A DNA stretch of 64,000 nucleotides. Source: Dictyobacter alpinus (GTDB lineage Bacteria; Chloroflexota; Ktedonobacteria; Ktedonobacterales; Ktedonobacteraceae). Every line of letters begins with the position of its first letter. The first letter of the stretch is position 1. Both the position numbers and the translations under genes were made by a program. The DNA lies in contig NZ_BIFT01000002.1 in assembly GCF_003967575.1 (NCBI RefSeq), positions 3,071,875-3,135,874 on the forward strand. Reading direction: 5' to 3'. The notes under the pieces were generated by a model. That model saw nothing but the letters and a program-made list of their open reading frames with translations. It ran no database searches and had not been told where the DNA came from. This document shows, in pieces, positions 1-8,251 of the stretch.

Positions 1-81
1 GCCCGGATGGCTATTGGCGCATCTGCTTTTTTTGTTGTAAGCCAGCGAGAGTAGCATTGGATTTCCTGGGATTATCTAATT

Positions 82-855
82 TTAGCACCGTTCATAAGCG
101 ATCTGACGCATACCCCACTCTATTTCATTTGTGTTGGTGGCAGTGGCAGCCAGTTCTTGTAGATCACGTTCCATCTGATCAATCATGTTGGCTGAATATT
201 GTTCCTGGATGAAAGGGGAATTTTTCCAGGATTGAATGTTGAGAAAGAACATTGTAGCTGCCTGTGCCGTTGATACTGGCAAGCTATAGACACGGCTTAT
301 ATGGCGTTGTAGATCGCTGCTCACCCGTTGAGTATCCAGCGTGGAGCCTATGTAGAGTTGATTTTGCTGTTGCTCTAGCATAGCCGCAACTATCCCTAGA
401 TAGCTGCGAAAGGGAGGATATTCGGTCTGAATGTACTCCACTTCTTCTAACAACAAGAGGCCCTGTGGGTGCAATTGTGTGCTCCAGCGTTCAATAATAG
501 ATGCTGGATTTTGTAGATGAGTGAGGAGCATGCGGCAGGAGATAAGATTGCTTTGTCCAGTAGGAAAAGGAAGCTGTGTGACATCGTGGTGGACGAATGA
601 TATATCTAAGGTTGAGCTTTGAGTGGCCAGAACAATAAAGTGCTCAGAATTATCAAAGCCAAAGGTGTGCCCACAATGCGTAGTTTCTGCGAGAAGATGG
701 GTTGTGTAGCCTGGCCCACAACCTAAATCTATCGCCACCTCTGGTGTTGTACTGACAGCGTCCTGTAGAAACGCACGACTTGATGTAGCGAACACCTCGG
801 CCAGGACTTGTAGCCTTTGAGCGGCTCTCGTGGTATCTTTAAAAAGATAGGGCAT
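82..855 (-). CDS. Class I SAM-dependent methyltransferase
   Basis: A 257-residue cytoplasmic protein with a Rossmann-type methyltransferase fold. The SAM-binding motif I (AIDLGCGPGY, residues 41-50) is complete, and an acidic position follows strand 2 (GFDNSE). A motif-IV-like segment (LISCRMLLTHLQNP) supports the class I family. The ATG is preceded by AAAGGA at a suitable distance. The substrate cannot be told from sequence; the C-terminal half is family-specific. The gene stands alone, with a plausible sigma-70-like promoter (TTGACG, 18 bp, TAAATT on the minus strand, 939-910). The methyltransferase call is firm; the acceptor is unknown. Confidence 0.85.
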   Translation of the reverse strand: MPYLFKDTTRAAQRLQVLAEVFATSSRAFLQDAVSTTPEVAIDLGCGPGYTTHLLAETTHCGHTFGFDNSEHFIVLATQSSTLDISFVHHDVTQLPFPTGQSNLISCRMLLTHLQNPASIIERWSTQLHPQGLLLLEEVEYIQTEYPPFRSYLGIVAAMLEQQQNQLYIGSTLDTQRVSSDLQRHISRVYSLPVSTAQAATMFFLNIQSWKNSPFIQEQYSANMIDQMERDLQELAATATNTNEIEWGMRQIAYERC

Positions 856-1158
856 AAATTTTTCCTTTGCTTATGCTCAAACAGTCACATATGTTTTTCT
901 GATCCTGATAATTTAGCGATTTTGTCTGCCAATCGTCAAATCAGACTATACATATTATAAGTCGACAAGTCACCATGCCGCGTTCTTTTTCATGGAGAAA
1001 AGTTGACACTGGTTAGATGCTGGAAGCCATAAGACGGCGTAATAGGTAAGTGCCTGACGAACATGTGCGGTCATGAAGGTTGCCGAGACAGTTTATAACC
1101 TTCTTTTTTATCGAACCTATTATATGTTTAATTATTACCAGAAAAAGCGAAGCAGTTT
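856..1158. other. Intergenic region
   Basis: No gene is visible. It holds the putative promoter of the leftward methyltransferase (minus-strand TTGACG at 939-934, TAAATT at 915-910) and the downstream flank of the neighbouring sensor-like gene. Confidence 0.4.
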
Positions 1159-2820
1159 TTATCTAGTCTTGTTATTGATGTGGTTATCATGTTCATTGTT
1201 TTGTAGTGGATAGCGTTTCAGCATATGTGAGTATGGTTGGTACATAGGTAAAGGGCCGGTTGGCGATATATTAGGCTCGGAACACTGAGAAATCTGTCTT
1301 GTCAGTTCGGTTATAGGGAGATGAGCTGGTAGTGTCGAAGTTATCTTGAGATCCAGTGCTAAAACCAGGCGATGGGTAATAGCGAGCTGTTTATAGACAG
1401 GATAGAGCACAAAAGGTTTGCCTGCTTGTTTGCGTTCTAGAGCATTACAGATATCAACAAGGATGCTCGTAAGTGTTTCAGCATAGACATCCGCATGTTC
1501 TAATCGACTCAAGCGTTCTGCAAGGAGATTGAGTCCACCAGCCAGTGGTAGGAGTTCATCTGATGTGAGGCGAGCTCGTGTGCGTAAATGGCCATTGGCC
1601 AGACTGGCTTGAACAAATTTCAAATGTTGAATTCCCTGTTCCAGTTGTCGATTACGATTCTCTATCCGTTGGGCTTGAAGTTCAATCTGCTGTTGGATAG
1701 CTTCGAGGTCTGCTAAAGCTTTGCGTTGACTTCTAATCAGATCCTGATTTTCTTTGGTCGTCAGAATCTGGCGTACAATGAGGATACAGAAAACAACAAG
1801 TGTTATACTACCCAGGATTGGTAGGAATGCATCACGGAGAGTATAACGATTCCACATATCGATCGTTAAAACAAGAAATGGGACCGCAAACAGCAGATAG
1901 GGTAATAGCAAGACAAAAGAGAGTCCTGATTGTGCGCAAGGATCATCCTGGCATTCGGGATAGAGGTCCTGTTCAGCATGTGAGTGTACATAACGTAAAG
2001 GGGCCGCGATACCTAGAATAAGCATGCCAAGTGACCATCCCAGTGTTAAAGATGTATCATTGACATATGTGCCAGTATTTTGTTGTAGATCAAACAGAAA
2101 ATCGGATAAGAGAAAGCCGCATAGACCAATGCACACGAGTGCCCAACTTCCTTTAAAAGACAGGGTTTGATAACGATAGTTTCTGCCGCGTAAGAGAGAA
2201 GTGACAGCACAACAGAGCAAGATAACATCCGCGATAGGATAATAAATAGCCAGAAAGCGTGCAATTTGTATCTGATGGACCATCAGGATTTGTTTTCCGA
2301 CTAAAAAATACCAGCTAATGGCAATAATAGAGCCGGCAGCAATAAAGCTATCTAGAAAAGTGAACAAACGCTCACGACGAGAGCGAAACACAGCAGGTTG
2401 GATGAGTAAGCCGAAAAAAACAAAGAGCGGCATCAAAGCGTAGCCAAGGTCTGCTAATGAAGGAAAAGGATTTTTCTGGTGGAGCAATAGATAGCGCCAG
2501 ATCAATTCACCTCCTGCCCATGATAATAAGCCAATGCCAATCAATGTCCAGCCAACCCGTTCGCGGTAGGTTCTTTGTGTCATGCGCCCCATTTGCTGGC
2601 CCAATGGACCGTTTGCCGCGGCAATCGTCATGCTTCCTCCCACAAGTGCACAGATGAATTGCGAGAAGAATTTTATCTGCGAGAAGATACCGATGGCCGG
2701 AACAACCTGGAGCATGATTACAACGAGTGCCAGTACGCCTGTTAGTTTGATCAGCAAATTCCACTTATTACGCTGTGCCTGTATCGTATGAGTAGTTATG
2801 TGCCTGGAGGAATAAAGCAT
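1159..2820 (-). CDS. Multi-pass membrane sensor-like protein with coiled coil and HAMP-like segment
   Basis: I chose the ATG at 2820 because AAGGAGAG lies five bases upstream; the ORF extends 20 codons further without a good site. The 553-residue product has about ten hydrophobic segments in the first 370 residues. A charged coiled coil follows (from LIRSQRKALADLEAIQQQIE onward), then a stretch resembling HAMP linkers (ANGHLRTRARLTSDELLPLA). The tail of about 130 residues has no recognised kinase, GGDEF or phosphatase motif. The architecture resembles the input half of MASE-type membrane signalling proteins, without an obvious output domain. It may act through a partner or have lost its effector. 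Membrane location is confident; function is inferred. Confidence 0.65.
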   Translation of the reverse strand: MLYSSRHITTHTIQAQRNKWNLLIKLTGVLALVVIMLQVVPAIGIFSQIKFFSQFICALVGGSMTIAAANGPLGQQMGRMTQRTYRERVGWTLIGIGLLSWAGGELIWRYLLLHQKNPFPSLADLGYALMPLFVFFGLLIQPAVFRSRRERLFTFLDSFIAAGSIIAISWYFLVGKQILMVHQIQIARFLAIYYPIADVILLCCAVTSLLRGRNYRYQTLSFKGSWALVCIGLCGFLLSDFLFDLQQNTGTYVNDTSLTLGWSLGMLILGIAAPLRYVHSHAEQDLYPECQDDPCAQSGLSFVLLLPYLLFAVPFLVLTIDMWNRYTLRDAFLPILGSITLVVFCILIVRQILTTKENQDLIRSQRKALADLEAIQQQIELQAQRIENRNRQLEQGIQHLKFVQASLANGHLRTRARLTSDELLPLAGGLNLLAERLSRLEHADVYAETLTSILVDICNALERKQAGKPFVLYPVYKQLAITHRLVLALDLKITSTLPAHLPITELTRQISQCSEPNISPTGPLPMYQPYSHMLKRYPLQNNEHDNHINNKTR

Positions 2821-3018
2821 GCTTCTCTCCTTGAGATGTTGATCTTTACAAGTGAGATGAGGTGGTTCTATGAGGGACATCCTACGGGGAAGCTCTACTA
2901 TAGATTGAAATAGTACAAGATTGCTCTACATTATGGCATGTATGTCAACTATTTGTGTGTGAATGACAATTTCTTTTGTTGAGAGATATAGTGGTAGTGA
3001 AGTCTCGTGTTCGCTTCT

Positions 3019-3112
3019 TATATAGAAGCACGGGAGCGGTCGCTAACCGTCCCCCGTGCTTCTATATAAACAGGCATTAATTGTACTTCTATATAAACAG
3101 GCATTAATTGTA
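3019..3112. repeat. Long hairpin followed by tandem 27-bp repeats
   Basis: A perfect 16-bp stem (3019-3034 with 3053-3068) encloses an 18-nt loop that contains a smaller CGGT/ACCG pairing. The right arm runs into a unit starting CTTCTATATAAACAGG that is repeated exactly twice (3059-3085, 3086-3112), with CTTC beginning a third copy. It lies between the starts and ends of leftward genes and could act as a terminator for the aldo/keto reductase or be a small mobile repeat. A related core (CTTCTATAAACAGGAT) occurs in the hairpin near 10.2 kb. Confidence 0.7.
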
Positions 3113-3134
3113 CTTCGCAAATAATATGCGATAA

Positions 3135-4019
3135 TTAAGAGCCCTGTTTTTGCTGTTCCTGGCGACCTTGCTGATCGAGTTGTTTAAAGTCTTCATCGTC
3201 GAGATGAATATTTACCGCAGCAACATTTTCTTCAAGGTGTTTCACACTACTGGTGCCAGGAATAGGCAGTATTACCGGACTCCGCTGAAGGATCCAGGCA
3301 AGGGCGATGCCGCCGGGGGTGGTATTATTTTTTTTGGCAATAGTATCGAGGAGTGTCCCTGGCTGTGCCAGATCACCTGACGCCAGTGGAAACCACGGAA
3401 TAAAGCCAATATTATTGGTAGTACAATAATCGAGGACATCCTCGCTCTGACGGGTCACGAGATTATACAAATTCTGTACAGTCACGACCTTAAAGAACTT
3501 TTGGGCTGCCTCAATTTCTTCAACATTGACCTCACTGAGACCAACGTGGCGGATCAAGCCTTCCTGCTGCATCTGCTTAATTACATCAAACTGCTCATCG
3601 CGTGGGACCTTTGGATCGATACGATGCAACTGCCACAGATCGATACGCTCCACACCCAGGCGACGCAAGCTCATCAGCACACACTGGCGCAGATACTCAG
3701 GTCGTCCTAAAGGAGGCCAGATATCTGGTCCATGACGGGTCAATCCAGCTTTAGTCGCGATAAGCATATCTTTATAAGGATGGAGTGCTTCATGTATCAG
3801 ATTTTCACTGACCTCGGGACCGTAACTATCCGCAGTATCGATAAAGTTTACGCCGAGCTCTGGCAGACGTTTCAGCGTACGCAAGGCCTCTTCACGGTCA
3901 TCTGGCTCTCCCCAGATGCCTTTACCCGTGATGCGCATCGCTCCATAGCCGAGGCGATTTATAGTAATATCGCCACCAATTTTGAACTGTCCACTGGCAG
4001 CGGCATTAATAGTGCTCAT
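3135..4019 (-). CDS. Aldo/keto reductase
   Basis: A 294-residue NADPH-dependent oxidoreductase of the aldo/keto reductase superfamily, expected to reduce aldehydes or ketones in the cytoplasm. The catalytic tetrad is visible: Asp and Tyr in FIDTADSYGP, Lys in MLIATKAGL and His in DLWQLHRID. The C-terminal phosphate-binding region (PIPGTSSVKHLEEN) is present. Length and ends match the family. The ATG follows an AAGGAG site 11 bases upstream. It appears monocistronic. The physiological substrate is unknown. Confidence 0.92.
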   Translation of the reverse strand: MSTINAAASGQFKIGGDITINRLGYGAMRITGKGIWGEPDDREEALRTLKRLPELGVNFIDTADSYGPEVSENLIHEALHPYKDMLIATKAGLTRHGPDIWPPLGRPEYLRQCVLMSLRRLGVERIDLWQLHRIDPKVPRDEQFDVIKQMQQEGLIRHVGLSEVNVEEIEAAQKFFKVVTVQNLYNLVTRQSEDVLDYCTTNNIGFIPWFPLASGDLAQPGTLLDTIAKKNNTTPGGIALAWILQRSPVILPIPGTSSVKHLEENVAAVNIHLDDEDFKQLDQQGRQEQQKQGS

Positions 4020-4298
4020 ATAAAATGTGCTCCTTTTTTTAATTGAATTCTTTCAATCTATGGCACGAGATAATGGACAGCAAGGTTTCAGTATTGTTGA
4101 AAATAAATGGAAAATAGTGACGGGAAGGCCAGCGATATATTGGGGAAGAGAGCCAATTTTGGAGGTAGCTATGCTTAGAACATATTTTTTAGCTCGTTTT
4201 ATCTAACCATGAGCATGTATTCTGTTTTTCATGTAAGCCATATATTCTTATCTATCGTCTGGTATTTATTGAAAAAGTGAAAAAGGAGAGACAAAAAG

Positions 4299-5336
4299 AT
4301 GAAATTTCTTATCCTTGGTGGGACAGTTTTTGTGGGGCGACATCTGGTTGAAGCCGCGCTTAGTAGAGGACACGAGGTCACAATATTTCATCGTGGAGTG
4401 CATGAAGCAAGTTTTTCTAGACCAGTTGAGCAGCTAAAAGGGAATCGTACTGATGATTTAGCAGCCCTACGAGGTCGAAGTTGGGACGTAGTAATTGATA
4501 CCAATGGCTATGTACCATCTCGTGTACAGGCAACCGCTCAATTATTAGCAGATAGTGTAAATCAATACATCTTTATATCCAGCATTTCTGTCTACCAAGA
4601 TTTTAACGTATTAGGAATGAATGAGTCTGCGCCAGTTGGGACTTTGACGGAAGAGCAAGTGCGCGAAGCCGAACAACTGATACCAGCACGAAATGGTGTT
4701 ATTGCCCTGACCTATGGACCCATGTATGGTCCACTAAAGGCATTGTGTGAACAGGTACTAGAAGAAACAATGCCAGGGAGGGTACTCAACATTCGTGCAG
4801 GCCTCATCGTTGGTCCTTATGATTACAGCGATCGTTTCACTTACTGGCCATGGCGCGTAGCGCAAGGAGGAGAGATGCTTGCTCCCGGTCGTCCAGAGCG
4901 CACTATTCAACTGATCGATGTAAGGGATCTCGCAGAATGGATTATCAGGATGGCCGAAACCGAACGAAATGGCATCTACAACGCCAACGGTCCAGCTTCC
5001 CCTCTTACTATGCAAGATCTATTAGAGACATGCAAGATTGTGAGCGAGAAGCAAGGCACCTTTACCTGGATCAACGACTCCTTCTTACTCAAAAAAGGAG
5101 TCGAGCCCTGGTCCCAGATGCCGTTGTGGATACCAGACGAAGAAGAAGGCCTCAAGGGTTTTCAGGCCTTTGACGTACAGAAAGCGCTTGCGACAGGTCT
5201 AATCTTTCGTCCACTAGCCAAAACAGTTCAAGATACATTTACCTGGGATGCTCAGCGTTCACCCAACGAAAAACGACGAGCCGGACTTGAGCCAGAGCAA
5301 GAGAGGCAAATACTGGAAGCATGGCATCGTCAATAA
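4299..5336 (+). CDS. NAD-dependent epimerase/dehydratase family protein
   Basis: A 345-residue extended SDR. The N-terminal dinucleotide motif reads GGTVFVG (residues 7-13), a variant of GxxGxxG. A YxxxK catalytic pair is present in YGPLK, with an upstream serine-rich strand (FISSISVYQD). The protein resembles the epimerase/reductase group with the FLILGGTxFVG start, whose substrates are mostly nucleotide sugars or unassigned. The start is preceded by AAGGAGAG. It is transcribed away from the aldo/keto reductase across a 280-bp gap, so the two could share a divergent control region. Fold assignment is sure; substrate is not. Confidence 0.88.
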   Translation: MKFLILGGTVFVGRHLVEAALSRGHEVTIFHRGVHEASFSRPVEQLKGNRTDDLAALRGRSWDVVIDTNGYVPSRVQATAQLLADSVNQYIFISSISVYQDFNVLGMNESAPVGTLTEEQVREAEQLIPARNGVIALTYGPMYGPLKALCEQVLEETMPGRVLNIRAGLIVGPYDYSDRFTYWPWRVAQGGEMLAPGRPERTIQLIDVRDLAEWIIRMAETERNGIYNANGPASPLTMQDLLETCKIVSEKQGTFTWINDSFLLKKGVEPWSQMPLWIPDEEEGLKGFQAFDVQKALATGLIFRPLAKTVQDTFTWDAQRSPNEKRRAGLEPEQERQILEAWHRQ

Positions 5337-5494
5337 AGTAAGCGAGGCCCATCATATAAAATGCTTTTCACCAGTCAAAGATCAGGTACATGCTGTGTAG
5401 AGTTTGTCTGATAGTATTGTTGTGGTAGGATTTGTCACTATTGCCAGAGTTGCCGCGTGCTTGCTATAAATGATCTTTTAGGAAGGAAAGTGAC

Positions 5495-5752
5495 ATGGGT
5501 GAGCAGCAACAAAGTAGCAGTAATGCTAAATGTATGCTTGTGCGAGAGAAAATGCTCCAGGCAATAGTGCAGATGAGTATGCAGGATGGATCGCTCAGCG
5601 CATCGCTCTATGTAATTCTGGATGCGATCGAAGAGCATGGTAACTGTGAGCTGGGAGCGGTTGAGCAAGCCATAGAGGAAATCCATGCATTTGAGAAGGT
5701 TCTCCATGGCTTGCAAGACGAGCTAATGACGTTGCGCAATCTCAGCGAATAA
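5495..5752 (+). CDS. Small hypothetical protein
   Basis: An 85-residue protein preceded by a good ribosome site (AGGAAGGAAAG). It is predicted to be helical and acidic, with two amphipathic helices (residues 16-45 and 50-80), a length and style typical of small helical regulators. I recognise no family. It follows the epimerase on the same strand at 158 bp, probably as a separate unit. Confidence 0.5.
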   Translation: MGEQQQSSSNAKCMLVREKMLQAIVQMSMQDGSLSASLYVILDAIEEHGNCELGAVEQAIEEIHAFEKVLHGLQDELMTLRNLSE

Positions 5753-5801
5753 AGAAGTAGACGCTGCGGCAGGAGCATGTTTTGTACTGCCAGGTTTTAA
5801 A

Positions 5802-6044
5802 CTAAGCCTTGCTGATAATCTCATTAGCCGTGACCTGAAAGTGGAAGCCCGAATAATCTTCAAGTACATAGACAAGCTCCTCTTCTCGTTGCAAATACTT
5901 CCAAGTCACTGTTCCTATGGCCTTGCCATTAGCGAACTTCACCTTGTCATTGAGCATATAGTCTCCATCAGAGATCAACTCACCATAATGCTGACTAAAC
6001 TGGCGATACATGATTAAACGGAATTTAGGGGTATCTTTATACAT
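5802..6044 (-). CDS. Small hypothetical protein
   Basis: An 80-residue protein with an excellent ribosome site (AAGGAGCACAC before the ATG). The sequence is rich in beta-forming and aromatic residues (DKVKFANGKAIGTVTWKY, YVLEDYSGFHFQVTANEI), suggesting a small beta barrel or SH3-like fold. No family is recognised. It converges with the upstream small gene, with 50 bp between their stops. Confidence 0.55.
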   Translation of the reverse strand: MYKDTPKFRLIMYRQFSQHYGELISDGDYMLNDKVKFANGKAIGTVTWKYLQREEELVYVLEDYSGFHFQVTANEIISKA

Positions 6045-6235
6045 GTGTGCTCCTTATCCGAAGCGTTATATAGTGGTGTCTAGAGGAAGATAAAATCTTC
6101 TATTAGTATGCCAGAGCTTTGAATTTGTTAGCAAGCTGTCAGTACTTTTGTATTAGTTGCGAGAAAAAATAGAGCATAGATTATGGCAATTAGTTATTAC
6201 TAATAGTCACAATCTATGCTTGACTCATTTGTAAT

Positions 6236-6673
6236 CTAGTGGATAGCCAGAGGTTGTTCTTCAAAGTATAGTCTGACGGGAATATTGCCACGGGTAGCAT
6301 TGGAATATGGGCATACCTGATGAGCAAGCTCAACCATTTTTTCACCAGTCTCCTGGTCCATATCAGGTATAAAGACATGCAACTCAACCTCTAGACCAAA
6401 ACCACCTTCACCTATTGGACCGATGCTCGTTTTGGCGGTAACGGTAGAGGCGCTAGCATCAAGCTTCTGACGACGTGCGGTGAGCATGAGTGCCGACTGG
6501 AAGCAAGCTGCATAGCCAGCCGCAAATAACTGTTCCGGATTTGTACCCTCACCACCTGGGCCTCCCATCTCCTTCGGCACACTGAGATTTACAGCCAGAT
6601 GACCATCCGAAGATTGGGCCTTTCCATCACGTCCACCCTGGACGGTTGCTTCTGCAGTATAGAGAACTTTCAT
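6236..6673 (-). CDS. ohr: Organic hydroperoxide resistance protein (Ohr/OsmC family)
   Basis: A thiol peroxidase that reduces organic and fatty-acid hydroperoxides, normally recycled by lipoylated proteins. The two catalytic cysteines are in their family contexts: Cys57 in AACFQSAL and Cys121 in QVCPYSNATRGN. The conserved Arg and Glu partners (GGRDG, NPEQLF) are present, and the length of 145 residues is standard. I prefer the ATG at 6673; the frame also opens at a TTG nine bases upstream. It is divergent from ohrR with a perfect 70-bp palindrome between them, the classic OhrR-repressed arrangement. Confidence 0.95.
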   Translation of the reverse strand: MKVLYTAEATVQGGRDGKAQSSDGHLAVNLSVPKEMGGPGGEGTNPEQLFAAGYAACFQSALMLTARRQKLDASASTVTAKTSIGPIGEGGFGLEVELHVFIPDMDQETGEKMVELAHQVCPYSNATRGNIPVRLYFEEQPLAIH

Positions 6674-6769
6674 GATAATCAATACCTTTCTTTTATAATA
6701 GAAATTTACGCGAGGCAGCTATCAGTACTTCCTTTTTCCCTCTTCATCTCCATCAGGGCCGTCTCGCAG

Positions 6770-6839
6770 ATGGTGGTGTATAAATTGAGAGAAATTGAAT
6801 TGTGCACAATTCAATTTCTCTCAATTTATACACCACCAT
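6770..6839. promoter_or_regulatory. Perfect 70-bp palindrome, probable OhrR operator region
   Basis: Two 35-base arms are exact reverse complements with no loop, centred on GTGCAC between 6804 and 6805. The central part (AATTGAATTGTGCACAATTC) resembles the AT-rich dyads bound by OhrR in Bacillus-type systems. It lies between ohr and ohrR. A role as operator is inferred; the size is far larger than one MarR-family site, so it may hold several nested sites or extrude as a cruciform. Confidence 0.75.
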
Positions 6840-6891
6840 GCACTATATTGTCAAGGGGAATGGATAGCAAAAAGAGGGCTAATGAAATCAT

Positions 6892-6920
6892 TTGACTTCC
6901 ATTTTATTGTGTGCTATATA
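6892..6920 (+). promoter_or_regulatory. Candidate ohrR promoter
   Basis: TTGACT (6892-6897) and TATATA (6915-6920) are separated by 17 bp, 35 bp before the ohrR start. An overlapping TATAAT starts two bases later. This is a consensus-like housekeeping promoter located just right of the palindrome. Confidence 0.5.
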
Positions 6921-6954
6921 ATTGTATGCAAGCTAAGGGGAAGGAGAGAAAGGT

Positions 6955-7437
6955 ATGAGTAAGATGACAAAAATACAGAGCCAGGATGATGCCCTCGCAG
7001 GAAATATGAATATCAAGATCAGTGACATGCTTTGTTTCGCTTTATACTCAGCATCGCGGGCCGCTATGGATATCTACCGACCATTACTGGATGAATTAGG
7101 GTTGACCTATCCACAATATCTAGTGATGATAGTATTGTGGGAGCATGAGACATGTTCAGTTAAAGAGATTGGGCAGATATTGCATCTGGATTCAGGAACT
7201 CTCTCCCCTTTGTTGAAGCGTTTGGAGGTAGCAGGCTTTATCTCACGGCGGCGAAGATCCAGCGATGAGCGCGTAGTGGATATCATCCTTACTGATGCTG
7301 GCCATGAACTAAAAATTCAGGCTGGCAGAGTTCCAGAACAGATCCGTTGTCAGTATGGGGTAGAGTTTGATGAATATATCGAACTATTAGGCCGTCTCAA
7401 AAAGCTCACTGATCATTTATCAACGCTTAATAGGTAA
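6955..7437 (+). CDS. ohrR: MarR-family organic peroxide sensor OhrR
   Basis: A 160-residue winged-helix repressor that releases DNA when its reactive cysteine is oxidised by organic hydroperoxides. The sensing Cys27 sits in the conserved LCFALYSASR context, followed by the LGLTYPQYLVM signature and the recognition helix with LHLDSGTLSPLLKRLE and a wing containing RSSDERVV. Only the N-terminal cysteine is present, as in the one-Cys class. A GGAAGGAGAG site precedes the ATG. It is divergent from ohr, its expected target. Confidence 0.93.
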   Translation: MSKMTKIQSQDDALAGNMNIKISDMLCFALYSASRAAMDIYRPLLDELGLTYPQYLVMIVLWEHETCSVKEIGQILHLDSGTLSPLLKRLEVAGFISRRRRSSDERVVDIILTDAGHELKIQAGRVPEQIRCQYGVEFDEYIELLGRLKKLTDHLSTLNR

Positions 7438-7472
7438 TGACAACATAGCGCATTGATGTGAATGATCCTTAA

Positions 7473-7516
7473 TAAAAAAGGATAGGAAAACCATAAGATC
7501 TTCCTATCCCTTTTTC
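7473..7516. terminator. Bidirectional intrinsic terminator
   Basis: GGATAGGAA and TTCCTATCC pair around a 12-nt loop, flanked by A-run and T-run tracts on either side. It sits between the convergent ohrR and GlsB-type genes and should stop transcription from both. Confidence 0.8.
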
Positions 7517-7535
7517 ATGCATGATTAATGATTAC

Positions 7536-7823
7536 TTAGACAGTTCTACGTCCCATAACAGCATGCAAGATCGCGACGAGGGCACAGGATGCAATAAAAG
7601 CGACAACCAGACTGCCCCAGAAGCCAAAGGTAGCATCAGGTGAGATTAAGCCTACAACGAAGCCACCGATTAATGCGCCAACCAGACCAAGAATCAGGTC
7701 ACCAATAATGCCGTATCCTTTGCCTGGCATAACTACGCCAGCCAACCAGCCGGCAACCAGGCCAATAATAACCCATGCAATGATGTTACCAGGTTGAAGT
7801 GTTGCACCTAAAACAATACTCAT
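7536..7823 (-). CDS. GlsB/YeaQ/YmgE-type (transglycosylase-associated) membrane protein
   Basis: A 95-residue inner-membrane protein with three hydrophobic helices and the glycine-rich family signature (GLVAGWLAG, GDLILGLVGALIGG). Members are stress-induced and of unknown mechanism. I use the ATG at 7823, which has GAGAGG eight bases upstream; a GTG three codons earlier overlaps that site. The call on family is firm. Confidence 0.9.
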   Translation of the reverse strand: MSIVLGATLQPGNIIAWVIIGLVAGWLAGVVMPGKGYGIIGDLILGLVGALIGGFVVGLISPDATFGFWGSLVVAFIASCALVAILHAVMGRRTV

Positions 7824-8251
7824 AATTTTCACCTCTCAAAATGCTAAAAAAAGAAAGATTCCTGATAGACCAATATGTGTATCTATCACTAGTAATACGA
7901 TCCACAACCACCCTTAGATGAGGTCGCAGGGCTAAAATTTCGGTATTTTTTATACAAAGTTCTAAATGGTGGGCCCCAGGTGATTTATGGAGTTATTCAT
8001 CACGTAATTTTGTGTTTAAGCGTGTGTCTAAAAATGATGGTACTATAGCAAGAATGAAAATTTCTATTAGAACGATTTCGTGTCATAAATAGTGTGGTTC
8101 TAAATAAAGTGGGTCTATAAAGTAGTAATAGTTATCCAGAAAAGTGAGATTATTCCTATAATTCTTCTGGACCATATACTATGTATACAACGCAATTTCC
8201 TGAAGAACGTTGCGTCTGCCAGCGCCATGCCAGGTGTGCGCCATGTGATTA
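7824..8251. other. Intergenic region without visible gene
   Basis: AT-rich DNA between two leftward genes. I see no ORF with a ribosome site, RNA gene or repeat; it presumably contains the promoter of the GlsB-type gene. Confidence 0.4.
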
